A stretch of 64,000 nt of DNA from Massilia sp. KIM (GCF_002007115.1 NZ_MVAD01000001.1:1550001-1614000); one strand, 5' to 3'. Positions 8,592 to 19,616 are shown, numbered from the stretch's first letter. Made by a program: numbers and translations. Notes: a model not told the origin generated them from the sequence alone.

Positions 8592-10994
8592 TCAGTGCTT
8601 GACCACGTCCCCCTGCCCTTCGGCAGCAGCCGGGGTCACGGCCACGCTGGGAACGTCCACCAGCGGCTCTGGCTGGCGTTCCAGGGCGATTTCCAGGACC
8701 TTGTCGATCCAGCGCACCGGCACGATCTCGAGCTTGTTCTTGACGTTGTCCGGGATCTCGGCCAGGTCCTTCACGTTCTGCTCGGGGATCAGCACCGTCT
8801 TGGTGCCGCCGCGTTGCGCCGCCAGCAGCTTCTCCTTCAGGCCGCCGATCGGCAGGACTTCGCCGCGCAGGGTGATCTCGCCCGTCATCGCCACATCGGC
8901 GCGCACCGGGATGCCGGTCAGGATCGACACCAGCGCGGTGGTCATCGCGATACCGGCGGACGGACCGTCCTTCGGCGTCGCGCCTTCCGGCACGTGGATG
9001 TGGATGTCGGTCTTCTCGAACACCTCGTTCTTGATGCCCAGACGCTGGGCACGGCTGCGCACCACGGTGCGGGCCGCTTCGATCGATTCCTTCATCACGT
9101 CACCCAGGGTACCGGTGCGGATGATGGCGCCCTTGCCCGGCACGCCCACGGCTTCGATGGTCAGCAGATCGCCGCCCACCTCGGTCCAGGCCAGACCGAC
9201 CACCTGGCCGACCTGGTTCTCCTTTTCGGCCACGCCGAAATCGTAGCGCCGCACACCCAGGAACTTGTCCAGGTTCTTGGAGTTCACGATCACGCGCTTG
9301 TCGCTCTTCTTGAGCAGCAGCATCTTCACCACCTTGCGGCAGATCTTGGACACTTCACGCTCGAGCGAACGCACGCCGGCTTCGCGGGTGTAGTAACGGA
9401 TGATGTCGCGGATCGCCGACTCGTCGACCTTGATCTCTTCTTCCTTCAGGCCGTTGTTCTTGATCTGCTTCGGCAGCAGGTAGCGCTGCGCGATGCTGGT
9501 CTTCTCGTCCTCGGTGTAACCCGAGAGGCGGATCACTTCCATCCGGTCCAGCAGCGCCGGCGGGATGTTGAAGGAGTTCGAGGTCGCCACGAACATCACG
9601 TCCGACAGGTCGAAGTCGACTTCGATGTAGTGGTCCGAGAACGTGTGGTTCTGGGCCGGATCCAGCACTTCGAGCAGGGCCGAGCTCGGGTCGCCGCGGA
9701 AATCGGCGCCCATCTTGTCGATCTCGTCGAGCAGGAACAGCGGGTTACGGACACCGACCTTCGACAGCGACTGCAGCACCTTGCCCGGCATCGAGCCGAT
9801 GTAGGTACGGCGGTGGCCGCGGATCTCGGCTTCGTCACGCACGCCGCCGAGGGCCATGCGCACATACTTGCGGCCGGTCGCGCGGGCGATCGATTCGCCC
9901 AGCGAGGTCTTGCCGACGCCCGGAGGACCGACGAAGCACAGGATCGGCGCCTTCAGCTTGTCGACGCGCTGCTGCACCGCGAGGTACTCGAGGATGCGTT
10001 CCTTGATCTTGTCGAGGCCGTAGTGGTCCGACTCCAGCACCTGCTGGGCCTTCTCGAGGTCGATCGTGACCTTGGTCTTCTTCTTCCAGGGCAGCGACAC
10101 CAGGGTGTCGATGTAGTTGCGCACGACGGTGGCTTCGGCCGACATCGGCGACATCAGCTTGAGCTTTTTGATCTCGGCCTGGGCCTTTTCCAGCGCTTCC
10201 TTCGGCATCTTGGCAGCCAGGATTTTCTTCTCCAGCTCTTCGATGTCGGCGCCTTCCTCGCCCTCGCCCAGTTCCTTCTGGATCGCCTTGACCTGCTCGT
10301 TCAGGTAGTACTCGCGCTGCGACTTTTCCATCTGGCGCTTGACGCGGCCACGAATGCGTTTTTCGACTTGCAGGATATCGAGTTCGCCTTCCAGCTGGCC
10401 GAGCAGGTGCTCCAGGCGCTTGGCGACGTTGAAGATCTCCAGGATGACCTGCTTCTGCTCGAGCTTGAGCGGCAGGTGGGCGGCCACGGTGTCGGCCAGG
10501 CGGCCGGCGTCGTCGATGCCGGCCAGCGAAGCCAGGATCTCGGGCGGGATCTTCTTGTTCAGTTTGACGTACTGGTCGAACTGCTGGACGATGGCGCGGC
10601 GCATCGCCTCGACTTCGGAATCGTCACCGATTTCCGAGGACACCGGGGTCAGGTCGGCCACGAAGTGGGTCGGCGCATCGACGATGTTGTTGATGCGCGC
10701 GCGCTGGGCGCCTTCGACCAGGACCTTCACGGTGCCGTCGGGCAGCTTCAGCATTTGCAGAATATTGGCCACGCAGCCGATCTCGTAGATGTCTGCGGCG
10801 GAAGGTTCGTCCTTGGCGGCGGCTTTTTGGGCAGCCAGCATGATGCTCTTGCCCTGCTCCATCGCGGCTTCCAGGGCCTTGATGGACTTCGGACGGCCGA
10901 CGAACAGAGGTATCACCATATGCGGAAAGACGACCACATCGCGCAACGGCAGAAGGGGCAGCGTCGTTTGCTCGGTTAATTTGGAAGTTGTCAT
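8592..10994 (-). CDS. lon: ATP-dependent protease Lon
   Basis: Lon is the cytosolic AAA+ serine protease that degrades misfolded and some regulatory proteins. The 800 residues match LonA. An N-terminal substrate-binding domain (about 8-205) is followed by a coiled coil, an AAA module with Walker A GPPGVGKT (356-363) and [10 protein letters not shown], and a C-terminal protease domain with catalytic Ser679 in [12 protein letters not shown] and Lys722 in GGLKEK. The chosen start ([10 protein letters not shown]) has AAGGT upstream; an ATG 13 codons earlier is less likely. The order clpX-lon-hupB is the standard one. A strong hairpin downstream separates it from hupB. Confidence 0.97.
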   Translation of the reverse strand: MTTSKLTEQTTLPLLPLRDVVVFPHMVIPLFVGRPKSIKALEAAMEQGKSIMLAAQKAAAKDEPSAADIYEIGCVANILQMLKLPDGTVKVLVEGAQRARINNIVDAPTHFVADLTPVSSEIGDDSEVEAMRRAIVQQFDQYVKLNKKIPPEILASLAGIDDAGRLADTVAAHLPLKLEQKQVILEIFNVAKRLEHLLGQLEGELDILQVEKRIRGRVKRQMEKSQREYYLNEQVKAIQKELGEGEEGADIEELEKKILAAKMPKEALEKAQAEIKKLKLMSPMSAEATVVRNYIDTLVSLPWKKKTKVTIDLEKAQQVLESDHYGLDKIKERILEYLAVQQRVDKLKAPILCFVGPPGVGKTSLGESIARATGRKYVRMALGGVRDEAEIRGHRRTYIGSMPGKVLQSLSKVGVRNPLFLLDEIDKMGADFRGDPSSALLEVLDPAQNHTFSDHYIEVDFDLSDVMFVATSNSFNIPPALLDRMEVIRLSGYTEDEKTSIAQRYLLPKQIKNNGLKEEEIKVDESAIRDIIRYYTREAGVRSLEREVSKICRKVVKMLLLKKSDKRVIVNSKNLDKFLGVRRYDFGVAEKENQVGQVVGLAWTEVGGDLLTIEAVGVPGKGAIIRTGTLGDVMKESIEAARTVVRSRAQRLGIKNEVFEKTDIHIHVPEGATPKDGPSAGIAMTTALVSILTGIPVRADVAMTGEITLRGEVLPIGGLKEKLLAAQRGGTKTVLIPEQNVKDLAEIPDNVKNKLEIVPVRWIDKVLEIALERQPEPLVDVPSVAVTPAAAEGQGDVVKH

Positions 10995-11142
10995 GGCATA
11001 CCTTATAGAAAGCGTGTTGCTGAACTTGGGCACTCAAGGGGGAAAACTCAAGACGCCCCCTGAAAATATTTTCTACAAGTAAAAGAACTTCAACTTGCTG
11101 CGAAAACTCTGGCCGTTCCAATAAAAGTCGTGGCCTGAATAG

Positions 11143-11180
11143 AAAAAGCCACTGCGCGGTGAACCGCGAGTGGCTTTTCG
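11143..11180 (-). terminator. Rho-independent terminator of clpX
   Basis: A long hairpin pairs AAAAGCCACT with AGTGGCTTTT and continues through CGCGG / CCGCG around a short loop. On the minus strand it ends in a T run. It lies between clpX and lon; the remaining bases up to 10995 would hold the lon promoter, which I could not assign clearly. Confidence 0.85.
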
Positions 11181-11266
11181 GTTGAAGCCTGCGTCTTTTA
11201 TTGAGATCGATTTTACCGAGTTGAGTCCGCGCGGCAAGCCTTTTGTTGCAAGCGTGCAGGCTTTTT

Positions 11267-12535
11267 TCAGTTTTCGCCCGATGCTTTTGGCGATTCGCTG
11301 TAAATCAATAAAGGTTTTGCGGCATTCGTGATCGTATTTTCATCGATCACCACCTTGACCACATTCTGCTGGCTTGGCAATTCGTACATCACGTCGAGCA
11401 GCGCGTGCTCGAGGATCGAACGCAGGCCGCGCGCGCCGGTCTTGCGGGCCAGCGCCTTGCGGGCGATCGCGTGCAGGGCCGCAGGACGAATCTCGAGTTC
11501 GGCGCCTTCCATTTCGAGCAGCTTCGAGTACTGCTTGATCAGCGCGTTCTTCGGCTCGATCAGGATCTGGATCAGGGCTTCCTCGGTCAGTTCGCTCAGC
11601 GTGGCGACCACCGGCAGGCGGCCGACCAGTTCGGGAATCAGGCCGAACTTGATCAGGTCCTCGGGCTCGGCTTCCATCAGGATGTCGCTGTTGGAGCGCT
11701 CGTTCTGGCTCTTCACCGTGGCCGCGAAACCGATGCCGCTCTTCTCCGAACGGTTCTGGATGATCTTGGCCAGGCCGTCGAAGGCGCCGCCGCAGATGAA
11801 CATGATGTTGGTCGTGTCGATCTGCACGAAGTCCTGGTTCGGATGCTTGCGGCCGCCCTGGGGCGGGACCGAGGCCATGGTGCCTTCGATCAGCTTGAGC
11901 AGGGCCTGCTGCACGCCCTCGCCCGAGACGTCGCGGGTGATCGATGGATTGTCCGACTTGCGCGAGATCTTGTCGATTTCGTCGATGTAGACGATGCCGC
12001 GCTGGGCCTTCTCGACTTCGTAGTTGCAGCTCTGGAGCAGCTTCTGGATGATGTTCTCGACGTCCTCGCCGACATAGCCGGCTTCGGTCAGCGTGGTCGC
12101 GTCGGCGATCACGAAGGGGACGTTGAGCATGCGCGCCAGGGTCTGGGCCAGCAGGGTCTTGCCGGAACCGGTCGGGCCGACGAGCAGGATGTTGCTCTTG
12201 GCCAGTTCGACCTCGTCCTTCTTGCCCAGGTGCTTGAGGCGCTTGTAGTGGTTGTACACCGCCACCGACAGGATGCGCTTGGCCGTCTGCTGGCCGATCA
12301 CGTACTGGTCGAGCAGTTCGGTGATTTCGTGCGGCGTCGGCAGATCGGACTTCGCGCCCGCCACCGACTCGACGTTCGAGGTCTCGTCGCGGATGATGTC
12401 GTTGCACAGATCGATGCATTCATCGCAGATGAACACCGACGGTCCCGCGATCAGCTTCTTCACCTCGTGCTGGCTCTTTCCGCAGAAGGAGCAGTACAGA
12501 AGTTTTTCGCCGCTGGAGGATTTTTTGTCAGACAT
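11267..12535 (-). CDS. clpX: ATP-dependent Clp protease ATP-binding subunit ClpX
   Basis: ClpX is the hexameric AAA+ unfoldase that recognises tagged substrates such as ssrA and feeds them to ClpP. The 422 residues include an N-terminal zinc-binding domain with Cys15, Cys18, Cys37 and Cys40 (CSFCGK and CDEC), Walker A GPTGSGKT (120-127), GYVGEDVE pore-region sequence and Walker B YIDEIDKI. It lies 271 bp downstream of clpP, with a hairpin after clpP and a candidate promoter of its own, so it may be transcribed partly independently. Confidence 0.97.
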   Translation of the reverse strand: MSDKKSSSGEKLLYCSFCGKSQHEVKKLIAGPSVFICDECIDLCNDIIRDETSNVESVAGAKSDLPTPHEITELLDQYVIGQQTAKRILSVAVYNHYKRLKHLGKKDEVELAKSNILLVGPTGSGKTLLAQTLARMLNVPFVIADATTLTEAGYVGEDVENIIQKLLQSCNYEVEKAQRGIVYIDEIDKISRKSDNPSITRDVSGEGVQQALLKLIEGTMASVPPQGGRKHPNQDFVQIDTTNIMFICGGAFDGLAKIIQNRSEKSGIGFAATVKSQNERSNSDILMEAEPEDLIKFGLIPELVGRLPVVATLSELTEEALIQILIEPKNALIKQYSKLLEMEGAELEIRPAALHAIARKALARKTGARGLRSILEHALLDVMYELPSQQNVVKVVIDENTITNAAKPLLIYSESPKASGEN

Positions 12536-12563
12536 GGGGCAGGTTTCTATTGAATTGCTATGA

Positions 12564-12592
12564 ATATAACGCTAATACGGGTACGCAACAAG
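12564..12592 (-). promoter_or_regulatory. Candidate sigma-70 promoter of clpX
   Basis: On the minus strand, TTGTTG (12587-12592), a 17-nt spacer and TATATT (12564-12569) stand about 30 bases before the clpX ATG. The -10 matches consensus at 5 of 6 positions and the -35 at only 3 of 6. Confidence 0.35.
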
Positions 12593-12691
12593 TGCGGTGA
12601 CGCACATAGGCAAACACTACACTTATTACCCATATGGGGTCGGACGTACGCAAGCGCAACTGCTGCGTACACGGACATGCTACCCGAAATA

Positions 12692-12733
12692 AAAACGAAA
12701 CGCCCGAACGTGTTTGCGTCCGGGCGTTTTTTT
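12692..12733 (-). terminator. Rho-independent terminator of clpP
   Basis: A 9-bp stem, AAACGCCCG / CGGGCGTTT, with a 14-nt loop. T-rich flanks lie on both sides; on the minus strand it reads CGTTTTTATTT after the stem. Confidence 0.75.
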
Positions 12734-12806
12734 CCAACACCTGAGAGGAAGTCCAACACACTGCTGCGCGTTGCAGCAGCTCCTCCGGGCGTCGGCGCAG
12801 GTCCGG

Positions 12807-13424
12807 TCAGCCGCGGCTGGACAGCACGCGGTCGATCAGGCCGTATTCCACGGCCTCATCGCCCGACATGAAGCGGTCGCGGTCGGTGTCCTTGTGGATC
12901 TGCTCCATGGTCTGGCCGGTGCGCTCGGCCAGGATGCGGTTCAGGCGTTCACGCAGGTACAGGATTTCCTTGGCCTGGATTTCGATGTCCGAAGCCTGGC
13001 CTTGCGAGCCGCCCGAAGGCTGGTGAATCATGATGCGCGAGTTCGGCAGCGAGAAACGCTTGCCCTTGGCGCCGGCGGCCAGCAGGAAGGCGCCCATCGA
13101 GGCAGCCAGGCCGGTGCACAGGGTGGAGACGTCCGGCTTGATGAAGTTCATCGTGTCGAAGATCGCCAGGCCCGCCGAGACGGAGCCGCCCGGGGAGTTG
13201 ATGTAGAGGGAGATGTCCTTGTCGGGATTCTCGCTCTCCAGGAACAGCAGCTGGGCCACGATGAGGTTGGCCATCTGGTCGTTGACAGGGCCGACCAGGA
13301 AGATCACGCGCTCCTTCAGGAGTCGCGAGTAAATGTCGTAGGCGCGCTCGCCGCGTCCACTTTGTTCGATCACCATCGGCACCATGCCGAGTGCCTGTGT
13401 ATCCAATGCCGGATTTCGAATCAT
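12807..13424 (-). CDS. clpP: ATP-dependent Clp protease proteolytic subunit ClpP
   Basis: ClpP forms the barrel-shaped serine peptidase that works with ClpX and ClpA. The 205 residues from [18 protein letters not shown] match the family length. The catalytic serine is Ser109 in GLAASMGAF and the histidine is His134 in IMIHQPSGG. An upstream in-frame extension to 13559 is rejected because ClpP starts at this methionine, with AAGGA upstream. The gene follows tig across 215 bp that hold a degenerate copy of the inverted-repeat element. Confidence 0.97.
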   Translation of the reverse strand: MIRNPALDTQALGMVPMVIEQSGRGERAYDIYSRLLKERVIFLVGPVNDQMANLIVAQLLFLESENPDKDISLYINSPGGSVSAGLAIFDTMNFIKPDVSTLCTGLAASMGAFLLAAGAKGKRFSLPNSRIMIHQPSGGSQGQASDIEIQAKEILYLRERLNRILAERTGQTMEQIHKDTDRDRFMSGDEAVEYGLIDRVLSSRG

Positions 13425-13496
13425 ACCTGTCTCGTTCCTTGTAGAAATGGGCCTTGGAAAAAACCGGCCTGTGCCGCGGGACCCTCCAGCTTCTCC

Positions 13497-13590
13497 GTCC
13501 TTCCCGCGCAGGGAACCCAAGCTCAGCATGCGTCGGCCACTTTTCGTGGTCATGTACACTGACTTGGATCCCCGCCTGCGCGGGGATGAC
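13497..13590. repeat. Inverted-repeat element, copy B (degenerate)
   Basis: The left arm (about 13497-13521, with TTCCCGCGCAGGGAACCCAAG) and right arm (13563-13590, CTTGGATCCCCGCC then TGCGCGGGGATGAC) face each other across about 41 bp. The ends (CTTGGAT and ATGAC) match copy A, but the hairpin cores differ. Confidence 0.65.
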
Positions 13591-13639
13591 GTCGATGGTG
13601 CTGGCTGGTCCTCCTCGAGCCCGATGCCGGCGGTTTTCT

Positions 13640-14980
13640 TTAGGCTTGTGGGATGGAGCCCATCAGTTCATCGAAAGCGATGGTCTTGGTCGAGACCTTC
13701 GCCTTGCCAAGCACATAGTTAACGACGTTTTCTTCCAATACAAGAGCTTCCACTTCAGCCAGGCGGCGGCGGTCGCTGTAATAGTACTTCAGGACTTCCT
13801 TCGGATCTTCGTAGCTCTGCGAGAAGTCTTCGATCTGGGCCTTCACCTGCTCTTGGCTAGCTTGCAGGTTATTGTCGTTGACCAGTTGACCCAGGATCAG
13901 ACCCAGGCGCACGCGGCGCTCGGCCTTGTCCTTGAACATGTCAGCCGGGAACGGCAGGTTCTTGACGTCCATGCCGCGCTGGGCCATGTCCTGGCGGGTC
14001 ATCTCGGCCAGGCGCTCGGCGTCCTGTTCGATCATGACGTTCGGCACGTCCAGTTCGACCGACTTCACCAGGGCGTCCATCACGGCGTCCTTGTTGCGTG
14101 CTTTGACGCGCGCCTTGACTTCGCGTTCCAGGTTGACCTTGATGTCTTCGCGCATTTTCTCGATCGAGCCGTCTTCGATGCCCAGCGACTTGGCGAACTC
14201 GGCGTCGACTTCCGGCATGTGGGCCCACTCGAGCTTCTTCAGGGTGATGGTGAACTCGGCGGTCTTGCCGGCCACGTCCTTGCCATGGTAGTCCTCGGGG
14301 AAGGCCAGCGGGAAGGTCTTGCTTTCGCCAACTTTCAGGCCGACGGTCGCGGCTTCGAATTCCGGCAGCATGCGGCCTTCGCCCAGCACGAAGGCGTAGT
14401 TGTCGGCCTTGCCGCCGGCGAACTCGACGCCATCCAGGGTGCCGACGAAGTCGACGGTGACGCGGTCGCCATTGGCGGCCACGGCTTCGCCGCCGGTGCC
14501 GTGCTCGCCCGCCTCACCCTTGGTGTGGTAGTGCACGCGCTGCTTGCGCAGGATGTCGATGGTCTTGTCGATCTCGGCGTCGGTCACTTCGGTGGCGACG
14601 GTTTCGACTTCAACATTGGCCAGGTCGCCGATGCTGACTTCCGGGTAGACTTCGAAAGTCGCGTCGAAGGCCAGCATGCCTTCCGGTGCATCCTGCTTCG
14701 GTTCGATTTTGGGGAAGCCGGCAACGCGCAGCTGGTTCTCGTTGGCTGCGTCGTTGAAAGCGCGGCCGACCTTGTCGTTCAGGACGTCGGTCTCGATCTG
14801 GTAGCCGTACTGGGCAGCGACCATCTTCAGAGGCACTTTACCCGGACGGAAGCCAGGCGCCTTGGCCGTCTTGGCCTGCTTCTTCAGGCGCTTTTCAACT
14901 TCCGTACGGACGTCAGCGACCGGAAAGGAGATCGTCAAGCGACGCTCGAGTTTACCCAGGGTTTCGACTGCAGTTGCCAT
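13640..14980 (-). CDS. tig: Trigger factor
   Basis: Trigger factor is the ribosome-bound chaperone and prolyl isomerase that first meets nascent chains at the exit tunnel. The 446 residues begin [21 protein letters not shown], and a loop [11 protein letters not shown] carries the ribosome-binding signature. A central FKBP-type domain (about 160-260, [15 protein letters not shown]) and a helical C-terminal substrate-binding region follow. An ATG 22 codons earlier is rejected because it reads into tRNA-Leu flanking sequence. The tRNA-Leu gene lies 31 bases upstream in the same direction. Confidence 0.96.
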   Translation of the reverse strand: MATAVETLGKLERRLTISFPVADVRTEVEKRLKKQAKTAKAPGFRPGKVPLKMVAAQYGYQIETDVLNDKVGRAFNDAANENQLRVAGFPKIEPKQDAPEGMLAFDATFEVYPEVSIGDLANVEVETVATEVTDAEIDKTIDILRKQRVHYHTKGEAGEHGTGGEAVAANGDRVTVDFVGTLDGVEFAGGKADNYAFVLGEGRMLPEFEAATVGLKVGESKTFPLAFPEDYHGKDVAGKTAEFTITLKKLEWAHMPEVDAEFAKSLGIEDGSIEKMREDIKVNLEREVKARVKARNKDAVMDALVKSVELDVPNVMIEQDAERLAEMTRQDMAQRGMDVKNLPFPADMFKDKAERRVRLGLILGQLVNDNNLQASQEQVKAQIEDFSQSYEDPKEVLKYYYSDRRRLAEVEALVLEENVVNYVLGKAKVSTKTIAFDELMGSIPQA

Positions 14981-15011
14981 TGTAAAAATCGTCCAAAAAA
15001 ATAATTGTTCG

Positions 15012-15098
15012 TGGTGCGAGGAGGGGGACTCGAACCCCCACACCATTGCTGGCGTCAGGACCTAAACCTGGTGCGTCTACCAATTTCGCCATCCTCGC
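15012..15098 (-). tRNA. tRNA-Leu (anticodon TAG)
   Basis: An 87-nt class II tRNA with acceptor GCGAGGA / TCCTCGC, D-arm TGGCGAAATTGGTAGACGC, anticodon loop TTTAGGT (TAG), a long variable arm and encoded CCA. The outermost pair of the anticodon stem is C-A rather than Watson-Crick. It is directly upstream of tig on the same strand and may share its transcript. Confidence 0.95.
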
Positions 15099-15258
15099 GC
15101 AGGATGCATATTGCCACAAAAACAAAGGGCGCCCGACAGTGAAACCGGCCGCCCTGCACTCCTCCGTTTAGGGGCTACAACTTCAAACGAATATTTTACT
15201 GGATTTTCTGACACTATTGGGGCGCTTTTTTTTTTGGCATGTGGGATGCCGCCCCCCC

Positions 15259-15288
15259 CCCTCCGCCCGCCCGAGGGCGCGCGGAGGG
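15259..15288 (-). terminator. Possible terminator hairpin after the RND operon
   Basis: An 8-bp stem, CCCTCCGC / GCGGAGGG, with smaller internal pairing lies 18 bases past the RND permease stop. There is no T run, so a rho-independent function is doubtful. The rest of the gap to the tRNA-Leu gene holds a run of ten T residues (about 15226-15235) and nothing else I recognise. Confidence 0.35.
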
Positions 15289-15306
15289 AAAAGCCGGCCG
15301 GCGCGC

Positions 15307-18300
15307 TCAGGCCGCCGGCTTCCTGACCCGGAACCAGGCCGCGTACAAGGCGGGCAGGAACAGCAGGGTCAGCGCGGTCGCCACCAGCAGGCCGCCCATG
15401 ATGGCCACCGCCATCGGACCCCAGAATACCGAGCGCGACAGCGGAATCATGGCCAGCGCGGCGGCCGCCGCGGTCAGCAGGATCGGGCGGCAGCGCCGCA
15501 CCGCCGCCTCGACGATGGCGGTCCAGGCGTCGACCCCGGCCGCGATGTCCTGCTCGATCTGGTCGACCAGGATCACCGAGTTACGGATGATCATGCCGAA
15601 CAGCGCGATCACGCCCAGGTTGGCCACGAAGCCGAACGGACGACCGAGCAGCAGCAGCGCCATCGCGGCGCCGGCCACGCCCAGCGGCCCGGTGAGGAAG
15701 ACCAGCAGCGCGCGCGAGAAGCTGTGCAACTGCAGCATGAGCAGGGTGAACACGATGAACAGCACCAGCGGCAGATTGGCCGTGATCGAGGCCTCGGCCT
15801 CCGAGCTGTCGGCCGCCGCGCCTTCGACCACCACCTGGTAGCCGGCCGGCAGCTTGGCGCGGATGTCCGCCAGCTTGGCGTCGACCTGGGTGGTGACGGT
15901 CGGGCCCTGGATGCCCTCGACCACGTCGGACTGGACCATGATGGCCCACTCGCGCCCTTCGCGCCACACCACGCCCGGCTCCCACACGAACTGCACCCGC
16001 GCCACCTGGCCGATGGTCACCGCGCGCCCGCCGGCGGTCGGCACCAGCGCCTCGGACAGCCGGGTGATGGTCGAGCGCTCTTCCACCGGCTGGCGCACCA
16101 CGATGTCGATCAGGCGGTTGGACTCGCGGAACTGGGCGATCGGAGTGCCGGTCAGGGTGGTGTTGACCACCCGCCGCACCGCCTGCGAGGTCACCCCCAG
16201 CGCGCGCAGCTTGTCCTGGTCGAGGTCCAGGCGCAGCACCTTCACCGCCTCGTTCCAGTTGTCGTTCACGCCCACCGTGTTGGGGTTGGCGCGCATGATT
16301 TCCTTGACCTGGTCGGCCACGCCGCGCACCACCCCGATGTCCGGGCCGCGCACCTGGAACTGCACCGGATACTGCACCGGCGGACCGTTCGGCAGCAGCT
16401 TGACCCGGCCTCGCACCTCGGGGAACTCGGTCGCGAAGGCCTGGATGATCTTCATGCGCAGGCGTTCGCGCGCCTGCGCATCCACCGGCAGCACCACCAG
16501 CTGCGAGACGTTCGACTGGGGGAAGATCTGGTCGAGCGGCAGGTAGAAGCGCGGGCTGCCGGTGCCGACGTAGCTGGTCACGCTCTTGACCCCTTCCTGC
16601 TTGGCCAGGAAGGCCTCGAAGCGCTTGACGGTGGCCTCGTTGGCGGCGAAGCTGGTGCCCTCCGGCGACCACATTTCCACCATCAGCTCGGGGCGGCTGG
16701 AGTCCGGAAAGAACTGCTTCTCGATGAAGTTAAAGCCGAACACGCCGAGCGCGAACACGCCCAGGCTCAGGGCGATGGTGGTCTTGCGCCACTCCACGCA
16801 CCAGTTCACCAGGCGCCGGAAACGCTGGTACATGGGGGTGTCGAAGACGTCGTGCGCACTCTCGCCGTGGTCGTGCGGCTTGACCTTGAGCAGGATGAAG
16901 CCGATGTAGGGCGTGAACACCACCGCCACCACCCAGGAGACGATCAGGGCGATCGCGTTCACCGAGAACATGGTGAAGGTGTATTCGCCCGCCGCCGACT
17001 TGGCCAGGCCGATCGGCAGGAAGCCAGCGGCCGTGATCAGGGTGCCGGTCAGCATCGGCATCGCAGTGGAGGTGTAGGCGAAGGTGGCGGCCTCGAAGCG
17101 CGACAGGCCCTCTTCCATCTTCCTCACCATCATCTCGACCGCGATGATGGCGTCGTCCACCAGCAGGCCGAGCGCGATGATCAGGGCGCCGAGCGAGATC
17201 TTGTGCAGCGAGATGTCGAGGATGTGCATGCACAGGAAGGTAATCGCCAGCACCAGCGGAATGGTCAGCGCCACCACCAGGCCGGGCCAGATGTCGACCC
17301 GCAGCTTCGGCTTGGTGTGCAGGCCGAGCGAGAGGAAGGACACCAGCAGCACGATCACCACCGCCTCGATCAGCACCTTGACGAACTCGCCCACCGAGGC
17401 CTGGACCGCGCGCGGCTGGTCGGCCACCCGTTCCAGCTCGATGCCCACCGGGAGCTGGGAGCGGATCCGCTCCACGGTCTCGTCCAGTCCCTTGCCCAGT
17501 TCGATGATGTTGCCGCCCTTCTCCATCGACACGCCCAGGCCGATCACTTCCTTGCCGTTGAAGCGCATCTTTTCCTGCGGCGGGTCCTGGTAGCCACGCT
17601 TGACGGTGGCGAAGTCGCCCAGGCGGAAGGTGGTTCCGCCGGCGCGCAGCTGCAGGTTTTCGAGCTGGGCCAGGCTCTTGATGGCGCCGGTCACCCGCAC
17701 CTGCAGGTTGTCGCTCGGCGTGACCAGCACGCCGCTGGCCTCGATCTCGTTCTGGGTCGCGATCTGGTTGACGATCTGCTCGAAGGGCAGGCCCAGCTGG
17801 GCGAACTTCTTGCTGGAGAATTCGATGTAGACCTTCTCGTTCTGCACCCCGAATTGCTCGACCTTCGAGACCAGGGGCACGCGCAGCAGCTGCTGGCGCA
17901 CGAAGTCGGCGTAGTCGCGCATCTCGGCGTAGGTGAAGCCGTCGGCGGAAAGCGCGAAGATCGAGCCGTAGGTGTCGCCGAACTCGTCGTTGAAGAAGGG
18001 ACCGATCACGCCCTGGGGCAGGGTCGCGGCCATGTCGCCGATCTTCTTGCGCACCTGGTACCAGGTGGGCGGGATCTCCTTGGGCGGGGCGGACTCGCGC
18101 AGCTCGAGGATGATGGTGGTCTCGCCCGGCTTGGAGAAGCTGCGGATGCGGTCGACGTAGGGCGTCTCCTGGAGCTTGCGCTCGAGCGGGTCGGTGACCT
18201 GCTCGGCCATCTGCAGCGCGGTGGCGCCCGGCCACACCACGCGCAGCACCATGGCGCGGAAGGTGAAGGGCGGATCCTCGTCCTGGCCAAGCTGCTGGTA

Positions 18301-18393
18301 GCTCAGGACGCCGAAGATCAGCAGGGCCGCGATCAGGTAGCGCGTGAGCGGGATGTGTTCCAGCGCCCAGCGCGACAGGTTGAAGCCCTTCAT
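15307..18393 (-). CDS. RND efflux transporter permease (AcrB/MexF superfamily)
   Basis: The inner-membrane proton/drug antiporter subunit of a resistance-nodulation-division pump, 1028 residues, full length. It starts MKGFNLSRWALEHIPLTRYLIA and shows the two six-helix repeats with large periplasmic loops. The proton-relay acidic pair lies in ALGLLVDDAIIAVE (helix 4), and GMIIRNSVILVDQIEQD is the matching region of the second half. Its ATG overlaps the adaptor stop by four bases (ATGA), so the pair is translationally coupled. No outer-membrane channel gene is adjacent, so it probably borrows one. The sequence resembles divergent RND permeases annotated for multidrug efflux; the substrate is unknown. 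Confidence 0.93.
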   Translation of the reverse strand: MKGFNLSRWALEHIPLTRYLIAALLIFGVLSYQQLGQDEDPPFTFRAMVLRVVWPGATALQMAEQVTDPLERKLQETPYVDRIRSFSKPGETTIILELRESAPPKEIPPTWYQVRKKIGDMAATLPQGVIGPFFNDEFGDTYGSIFALSADGFTYAEMRDYADFVRQQLLRVPLVSKVEQFGVQNEKVYIEFSSKKFAQLGLPFEQIVNQIATQNEIEASGVLVTPSDNLQVRVTGAIKSLAQLENLQLRAGGTTFRLGDFATVKRGYQDPPQEKMRFNGKEVIGLGVSMEKGGNIIELGKGLDETVERIRSQLPVGIELERVADQPRAVQASVGEFVKVLIEAVVIVLLVSFLSLGLHTKPKLRVDIWPGLVVALTIPLVLAITFLCMHILDISLHKISLGALIIALGLLVDDAIIAVEMMVRKMEEGLSRFEAATFAYTSTAMPMLTGTLITAAGFLPIGLAKSAAGEYTFTMFSVNAIALIVSWVVAVVFTPYIGFILLKVKPHDHGESAHDVFDTPMYQRFRRLVNWCVEWRKTTIALSLGVFALGVFGFNFIEKQFFPDSSRPELMVEMWSPEGTSFAANEATVKRFEAFLAKQEGVKSVTSYVGTGSPRFYLPLDQIFPQSNVSQLVVLPVDAQARERLRMKIIQAFATEFPEVRGRVKLLPNGPPVQYPVQFQVRGPDIGVVRGVADQVKEIMRANPNTVGVNDNWNEAVKVLRLDLDQDKLRALGVTSQAVRRVVNTTLTGTPIAQFRESNRLIDIVVRQPVEERSTITRLSEALVPTAGGRAVTIGQVARVQFVWEPGVVWREGREWAIMVQSDVVEGIQGPTVTTQVDAKLADIRAKLPAGYQVVVEGAAADSSEAEASITANLPLVLFIVFTLLMLQLHSFSRALLVFLTGPLGVAGAAMALLLLGRPFGFVANLGVIALFGMIIRNSVILVDQIEQDIAAGVDAWTAIVEAAVRRCRPILLTAAAAALAMIPLSRSVFWGPMAVAIMGGLLVATALTLLFLPALYAAWFRVRKPAA

Positions 18394-19550
18394 TTGCCGC
18401 CCCCGGCCGCGCCCGGGCCGCTCACCGCCGCCTCGGTATCGGCGCGGCGCGACACGTCGGCGGTCAGGATGCGGACCTTCTGGCCGTTCTTGAGCTGGTG
18501 CACGCCGGCGGTCACCACCTGCTGCCCGGCCTGCACGCCGCCGGCCAGCAGCACGTCGTTGTCGACCTGGCCCGCCACCTGGACCGGCACCATGCGCACC
18601 GCGCCCTTCTCGACCAGCCAGACGCTGGTCCTGCCCTTGTCCTGGACCAGGGCGCTGAGCGGCACGCGCAGGGCCGTGGCCCCGTTGCCGCCGGCGATCT
18701 GCACGATGGCGGTCATGCCGAGCCGGACTTCCGGCTGGGCCGGAATCGAGACCTTGACGGTATAGGTGCGGGTGGCCGGATCGGCCACCGGCGAGACCTC
18801 GCGGATCTTGCCGGGGATGGACTGCTGCTGGTTGGCCCACAGGCGCACGCTCACGTCCACGGTGTTGCGCAGCAGTTCGAGCTTGTCCTCGGGAATGCCG
18901 ATCACCACTTCCTTCTCGTCGGTGCGGGCCACCCGCACTACCGGGCTGCCCGGGGCCACCACCTGGCCGACCTCGGCGTCGATGCCGGTCACCACCCCGT
19001 CGGCGTCGGCGCTCAGGCTGGCGTAGCCGGCCTGATTGGATTGGCCGCGGAAGGCGGCGCGGGCGGCGTCGACATTGGCCTGGGCGGCCTTGAGGGTGCT
19101 CTGCTTGGCGTCCAGCACGGCCTGGCTGACGAAATTCTGGGCGCGCAGGTTCTGGTGGCGCTTGTAGTCGGCCTGGGCCAGGTCGCGTTCGGTCTCGGCG
19201 GCGCGCAGGGCGGCCCGGGCCTGGCTTTCGGCCAGGCGCAGGTCTTGCGGGTCGAGCCGCATCAGGACGTTGCCGCGCTTGACCGCCGCACCCACGTCCA
19301 CCTTGCGCTCGACGATCTTGCCGCCGACCCGGAAGCCCAGGCGCGACTCATAGCGCGGGCGCACGTCGCCGGAAAACTCCAGGCGCTCGCCGACGCTGCC
19401 GGCGGCCAGCGCGACCACGCGCACCGGACGCACGTCCTCCTGCCTGGGTTCGGGTTTATCGCAGGCGGCCAGCAGGGCCGCAACAAGGGGAACAAGAACG
19501 GGGGCCGCGAGGGCGGCGCGCAGGCGGGGTGCGGAGAATCGGGCGAACAC
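18390..19550 (-). CDS. RND efflux periplasmic adaptor lipoprotein
   Basis: A membrane-fusion protein that bridges the RND permease to an outer-membrane channel. The 386 residues start with a lipoprotein signal ending LLAAC (Cys30), so the protein is probably anchored to the inner membrane. A lipoyl/barrel-sandwich region (GFRVGGKIVERKVDVGAAVKRG), an alpha-helical hairpin (about 105-170) and beta-barrel and membrane-proximal domains follow. It is the first gene of a two-gene operon, and its stop overlaps the permease start. It is divergent from hpnC across 118 bp. Confidence 0.92.
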   Translation of the reverse strand: MFARFSAPRLRAALAAPVLVPLVAALLAACDKPEPRQEDVRPVRVVALAAGSVGERLEFSGDVRPRYESRLGFRVGGKIVERKVDVGAAVKRGNVLMRLDPQDLRLAESQARAALRAAETERDLAQADYKRHQNLRAQNFVSQAVLDAKQSTLKAAQANVDAARAAFRGQSNQAGYASLSADADGVVTGIDAEVGQVVAPGSPVVRVARTDEKEVVIGIPEDKLELLRNTVDVSVRLWANQQQSIPGKIREVSPVADPATRTYTVKVSIPAQPEVRLGMTAIVQIAGGNGATALRVPLSALVQDKGRTSVWLVEKGAVRMVPVQVAGQVDNDVLLAGGVQAGQQVVTAGVHQLKNGQKVRILTADVSRRADTEAAVSGPGAAGGGK

Positions 19551-19616
19551 TTATTGTCCTTCTCATGGTTGATCGTCCAGCGGCCGCCCGGAGGGGCGGT
19601 TTTGTAATTCTGCAAT

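Noticed and set aside
8529..10979. An 816-codon plus-strand open frame opposite lon
   Set aside because: Antisense shadow of lon with no recognisable domain or ribosome site.
10995..11140. Sigma-32 heat-shock promoter before lon
   Set aside because: TTGAA-like strings occur on the minus strand, but no properly spaced CCCCAT-type -10 was found.
13425..13559. 45-codon N-terminal extension of ClpP
   Set aside because: The extension has no ClpP similarity, overlaps the inverted-repeat element, and the internal ATG at 13424 has a good ribosome site.
15217..18765. A 1182-codon plus-strand open frame opposite the RND permease
   Set aside because: Composition (Gln, Arg, His, Asp rich) and lack of domains mark it as the antisense shadow of the permease.
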